The translations under genes and the position numbers were made by a program. 25,555 nt of DNA from JAYEHK01 sp034659475 (lineage in GTDB: Bacteria; Bacillota; Syntrophomonadia; Syntrophomonadales; Syntrophomonadaceae), in assembly GCA_034659475.1 (NCBI GenBank), contig JAYEHK010000019.1, positions 1 through 25,555 of the forward strand, written 5' to 3'. The stretch's first letter is position 1; the number at the start of each line of letters is the position of its first letter. Positions 24,242 through 25,555 of this stretch are shown here, in pieces. The notes under the pieces are model-generated. The model searched no databases. It was not told the origin of the DNA and saw only the letters and a program-made list of their open reading frames with translations.

Positions 24242-24270
24242 AAAAAAAGTGGGAGCCGATATGCCCCCGC
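24242..24270 (-). terminator. Intrinsic terminator in the MFS leader
   Basis: On the minus strand GCGGGGGC (24270-24263), loop ATATCG, GCTCCCAC (24256-24249), then seven T (24248-24242). The stem has one mismatch and one G-T pair. It lies 111 nt before the MFS start codon and no other leftward gene is seen between it and the degV promoter. Confidence 0.7.
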
Positions 24271-24359
24271 ATTAAAACTGCTCAAAACTGGTTTAGAGCA
24301 AATATTTCGGATTCGACTCTGGAGAAGATTATTCCTGTTAATTGGGGAAATTGAATAAT
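24242..24359 (-). ncRNA. Structured leader of the MFS gene, possible attenuator or riboswitch
   Basis: Reading leftward there is a hairpin (ATTATTC...GAATAAT, 24359-24328, with CCCC in its loop), a second hairpin (TGCTCTAAA/TTTTGAGCA, 24300-24279) and a terminator (24270-24242). All lie within 230 nt upstream of the MFS start and on its strand. The CCCC loop could pair with the GGGGG in the terminator 5' arm, giving a possible alternative fold. I could not match it to a riboswitch class I remember. It might instead be a separate small RNA. Confidence 0.35.
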
Positions 24360-24417
24360 GATATTTAGAATAAAACACCGGTTTGCGTAATAAAACTTAT
24401 ATAATAATGAAAGTAAT

Positions 24418-24440
24418 GGCAAGACACTAATTGTCTTGCC
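24418..24440. promoter_or_regulatory. 8-bp inverted repeat overlapping the degV -35
   Basis: GGCAAGAC (24418-24425), ACTAATT, GTCTTGCC (24433-24440). The right arm contains most of the degV -35 hexamer, so a bound repressor would block it. No T tract follows on either strand, so it is not a terminator. Confidence 0.5.
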
Positions 24441-24465
24441 TGTCTGCCAAATGAAGTGGTACAAT
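24436..24465 (+). promoter_or_regulatory. Promoter of degV
   Basis: TTGCCT (24436-24441), 18-nt spacer, TGG before TACAAT (24460-24465), an extended -10. Transcription would start near 24472, giving a leader of about 47 nt. Confidence 0.6.
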
Positions 24466-24518
24466 GCTTTATGTTGTAGATGGGGGTAACCTAATCATTT
24501 TTTAGGGGAGATGAAATA

Positions 24519-25367
24519 ATGACTATTAGAATCTATGCAGATAATGCATGTGACTTGGATACCGCAGCAATTGAAGAAAACAAGATTCGACTATTTCATA
24601 TGCCGGTTACAGTAAAAGATCGTACCTATCGGGATCGCTTAACCATCAGCCCAACAGAGTTTTATAAACTTTTGGAGGATCCGGATGTAATACCAACTAC
24701 AGCACAGGTTACGCCGGTAGAGTTTCAGACTGAATTTGAAAAGGTGATGCACGAAACGGAAGACGAAATAATCTATATTGCTTTTTCTTCTGGGCTTAGT
24801 GGTACCTATCAATCAGCTTGTATTGCAAGAGAAGCGGTGAATCTAGATCGCATTACGGTTATTGATTCAAAAAGTGCATCTGTAGGTTATGGACTCACAG
24901 TACTTCGAGCAGCTAAGGCTGTTTCCGGGGGGAAAAGTAAGGATGAAGTGATTGCAGATATTGAGGACAATATCAAGCGGATTCAACATATCTTTATCGT
25001 GGGTAATTTTGACATGTTAAAGCGAGGAGGAAGAGTAAATCCAGCTGCAGCCGTTCTCGGAAATTTATTAAATATTAAACTCCTGCTGCATTTCGTCGAT
25101 GGTCAAATCGTTCCGCTGGAAAAGGCACATGGACTTAAAAAGGCCAAAAAGAGAATGCGGGAAATTATGTTGGAACGGGGAAGCGCAGATCTTTCAGAGC
25201 AGGTGATTGGGATTAATCACTCCAATGATCTGTCAGGAGCACTCGAAATCAAGGAGTTAATTGAACACGAATTTGGCTGTACCCAGTTCGTCATCTCCGA
25301 AATCGGTGCCGCCATCGGCTCCCACGTAGGAGCCGGAACCTACTCTGTATTCTTCCTTACAGATTAA
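24519..25367 (+). CDS. DegV family fatty-acid-binding protein
   Basis: ATG 24519 follows AGGGGAG with 8 nt spacing; 282 aa, standard length. DegV proteins (FakB-like) hold a fatty acid, in known cases for phosphorylation by a FakA kinase. The N-terminal IRIYADNACDLD, PTTAQVTP (59-66), AFSSGLSGTYQSA (88-100; the SSGLSGTY loop binds the carboxylate), IDSKSASVGYGLTV and FDMLKRGGRVNPAAAVLGNLLNIKLLL are all typical. The C-terminal GAAIGSHVGAGTYSVFFL, with His and Gly, completes the binding site. It is a single-gene unit with its own promoter; no fakA is in view. Family identity is firm; the ligand is not known. Confidence 0.92.
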   Translation: MTIRIYADNACDLDTAAIEENKIRLFHMPVTVKDRTYRDRLTISPTEFYKLLEDPDVIPTTAQVTPVEFQTEFEKVMHETEDEIIYIAFSSGLSGTYQSACIAREAVNLDRITVIDSKSASVGYGLTVLRAAKAVSGGKSKDEVIADIEDNIKRIQHIFIVGNFDMLKRGGRVNPAAAVLGNLLNIKLLLHFVDGQIVPLEKAHGLKKAKKRMREIMLERGSADLSEQVIGINHSNDLSGALEIKELIEHEFGCTQFVISEIGAAIGSHVGAGTYSVFFLTD

Positions 25368-25376
25368 TAATGTTGT

Positions 25377-25546
25377 GTCGTGTAAGACAGATTATGCGAC
25401 GTAAAGTTGGACAGTTGGTTAGTTGGTCAGTTGGTCAGTTGGTTAGTTGGACAGTTGGAAAACTGAATAGGGTGTAGAATGGGACAAGCGGTGTCTGACC
25501 CCAACAATATTGGAACTCTGCGTATCTAGATAATTGGGTGGTAACG
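25377..25546. repeat. Right end repeat, inverted copy of the left end
   Basis: It contains a 9-bp hairpin with a GACAGA loop (25377-25400), seven AGTTGG units (25405-25458) with AC, TT and TC linkers, and an 88-base unique part (25459-25546) matching 88-1 on the other strand. The nine bases after it (25547-25555) lie beyond the left copy's visible edge. It begins 10 nt after the degV stop. Confidence 0.85.
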
Positions 25547-25555
25547 CTGCATGAA

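Noticed and set aside
24282..24464. 60-aa minus-strand reading frame with hydrophobic residues
   Set aside because: It overlaps the MFS leader hairpins and the degV promoter and lacks a ribosome site; the composition follows from AT-rich sequence.
24490..24508. CCTAA/TTAGG hairpin touching the degV ribosome site
   Set aside because: The 5-bp AT-rich stem covers only the first bases of AGGGGAG and is too weak to claim control.

Overview
The window looks like a low-to-moderate G+C chromosome fragment of an anaerobic Clostridia-type Firmicute, plausibly an acetogen or acid-fermenter of the Eubacteriaceae kind. The evidence is a HydC-HydB-HydA electron-bifurcating [FeFe] hydrogenase operon, several CoA-transferases, strong AGGAGG-type ribosome binding sites and a high share of GTG/TTG starts. 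The genus assignment is inference. The sequence is draft: a 10-base N gap lies at 15547-15556, and both ends run into copies of the same repeat in inverted orientation.

Layout. 1-240: left end repeat with an array of CCAACT hexamers. 275-2203: Uup-type ABC-F ATPase. 2204-2870: mosaic non-coding repeat that includes a MITE-like element. 2923-5313: methionine aminopeptidase with a SEC-C zinc motif, then a secreted C-terminal processing protease. 5314-5627: second mosaic repeat starting with a G-quadruplex motif. 5628-6388: a small isolated unit holding an unknown 115-aa protein whose Shine-Dalgarno lies inside a long hairpin, a probable 50-aa membrane peptide and a terminator. 6679-9084: class V aminotransferase and DUF1015 protein. 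9177-10659: remnant of a class I CoA-transferase, then a class III (CaiB/racemase-like) CoA-transferase. 10758-15234: hydrogenase operon with a recognisable promoter and a leader of about 250 nt. 15615-20052: three tandem paralogous class I CoA-transferases. 20107-20275: third mosaic repeat. 20273-22313 (minus): TrmB-type regulator overlapping diaminopimelate decarboxylase (lysA), with a 34-bp palindrome at the promoter. 22434-22934: fourth mosaic repeat. 22935-24131 (minus): MFS transporter preceded by a structured leader containing an intrinsic terminator. 24519-25367: DegV-family lipid-binding protein. 25377-25546: right end repeat.

How it works together. The hydrogenase would exchange electrons among H2, NAD(H) and ferredoxin, and the CoA-transferases would move CoA between organic acids, so the centre of the window is an energy and redox module of anaerobic carboxylate metabolism. 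TrmB and lysA form a translationally coupled lysine-biosynthesis unit. The most unusual content is non-coding: a family of mosaic intergenic repeats that sit just after stop codons in one orientation, end repeats with a hairpin supported by a compensatory change, a ribosome-binding-site-masking hairpin, and a riboswitch-like leader that I could not assign to any class I know.
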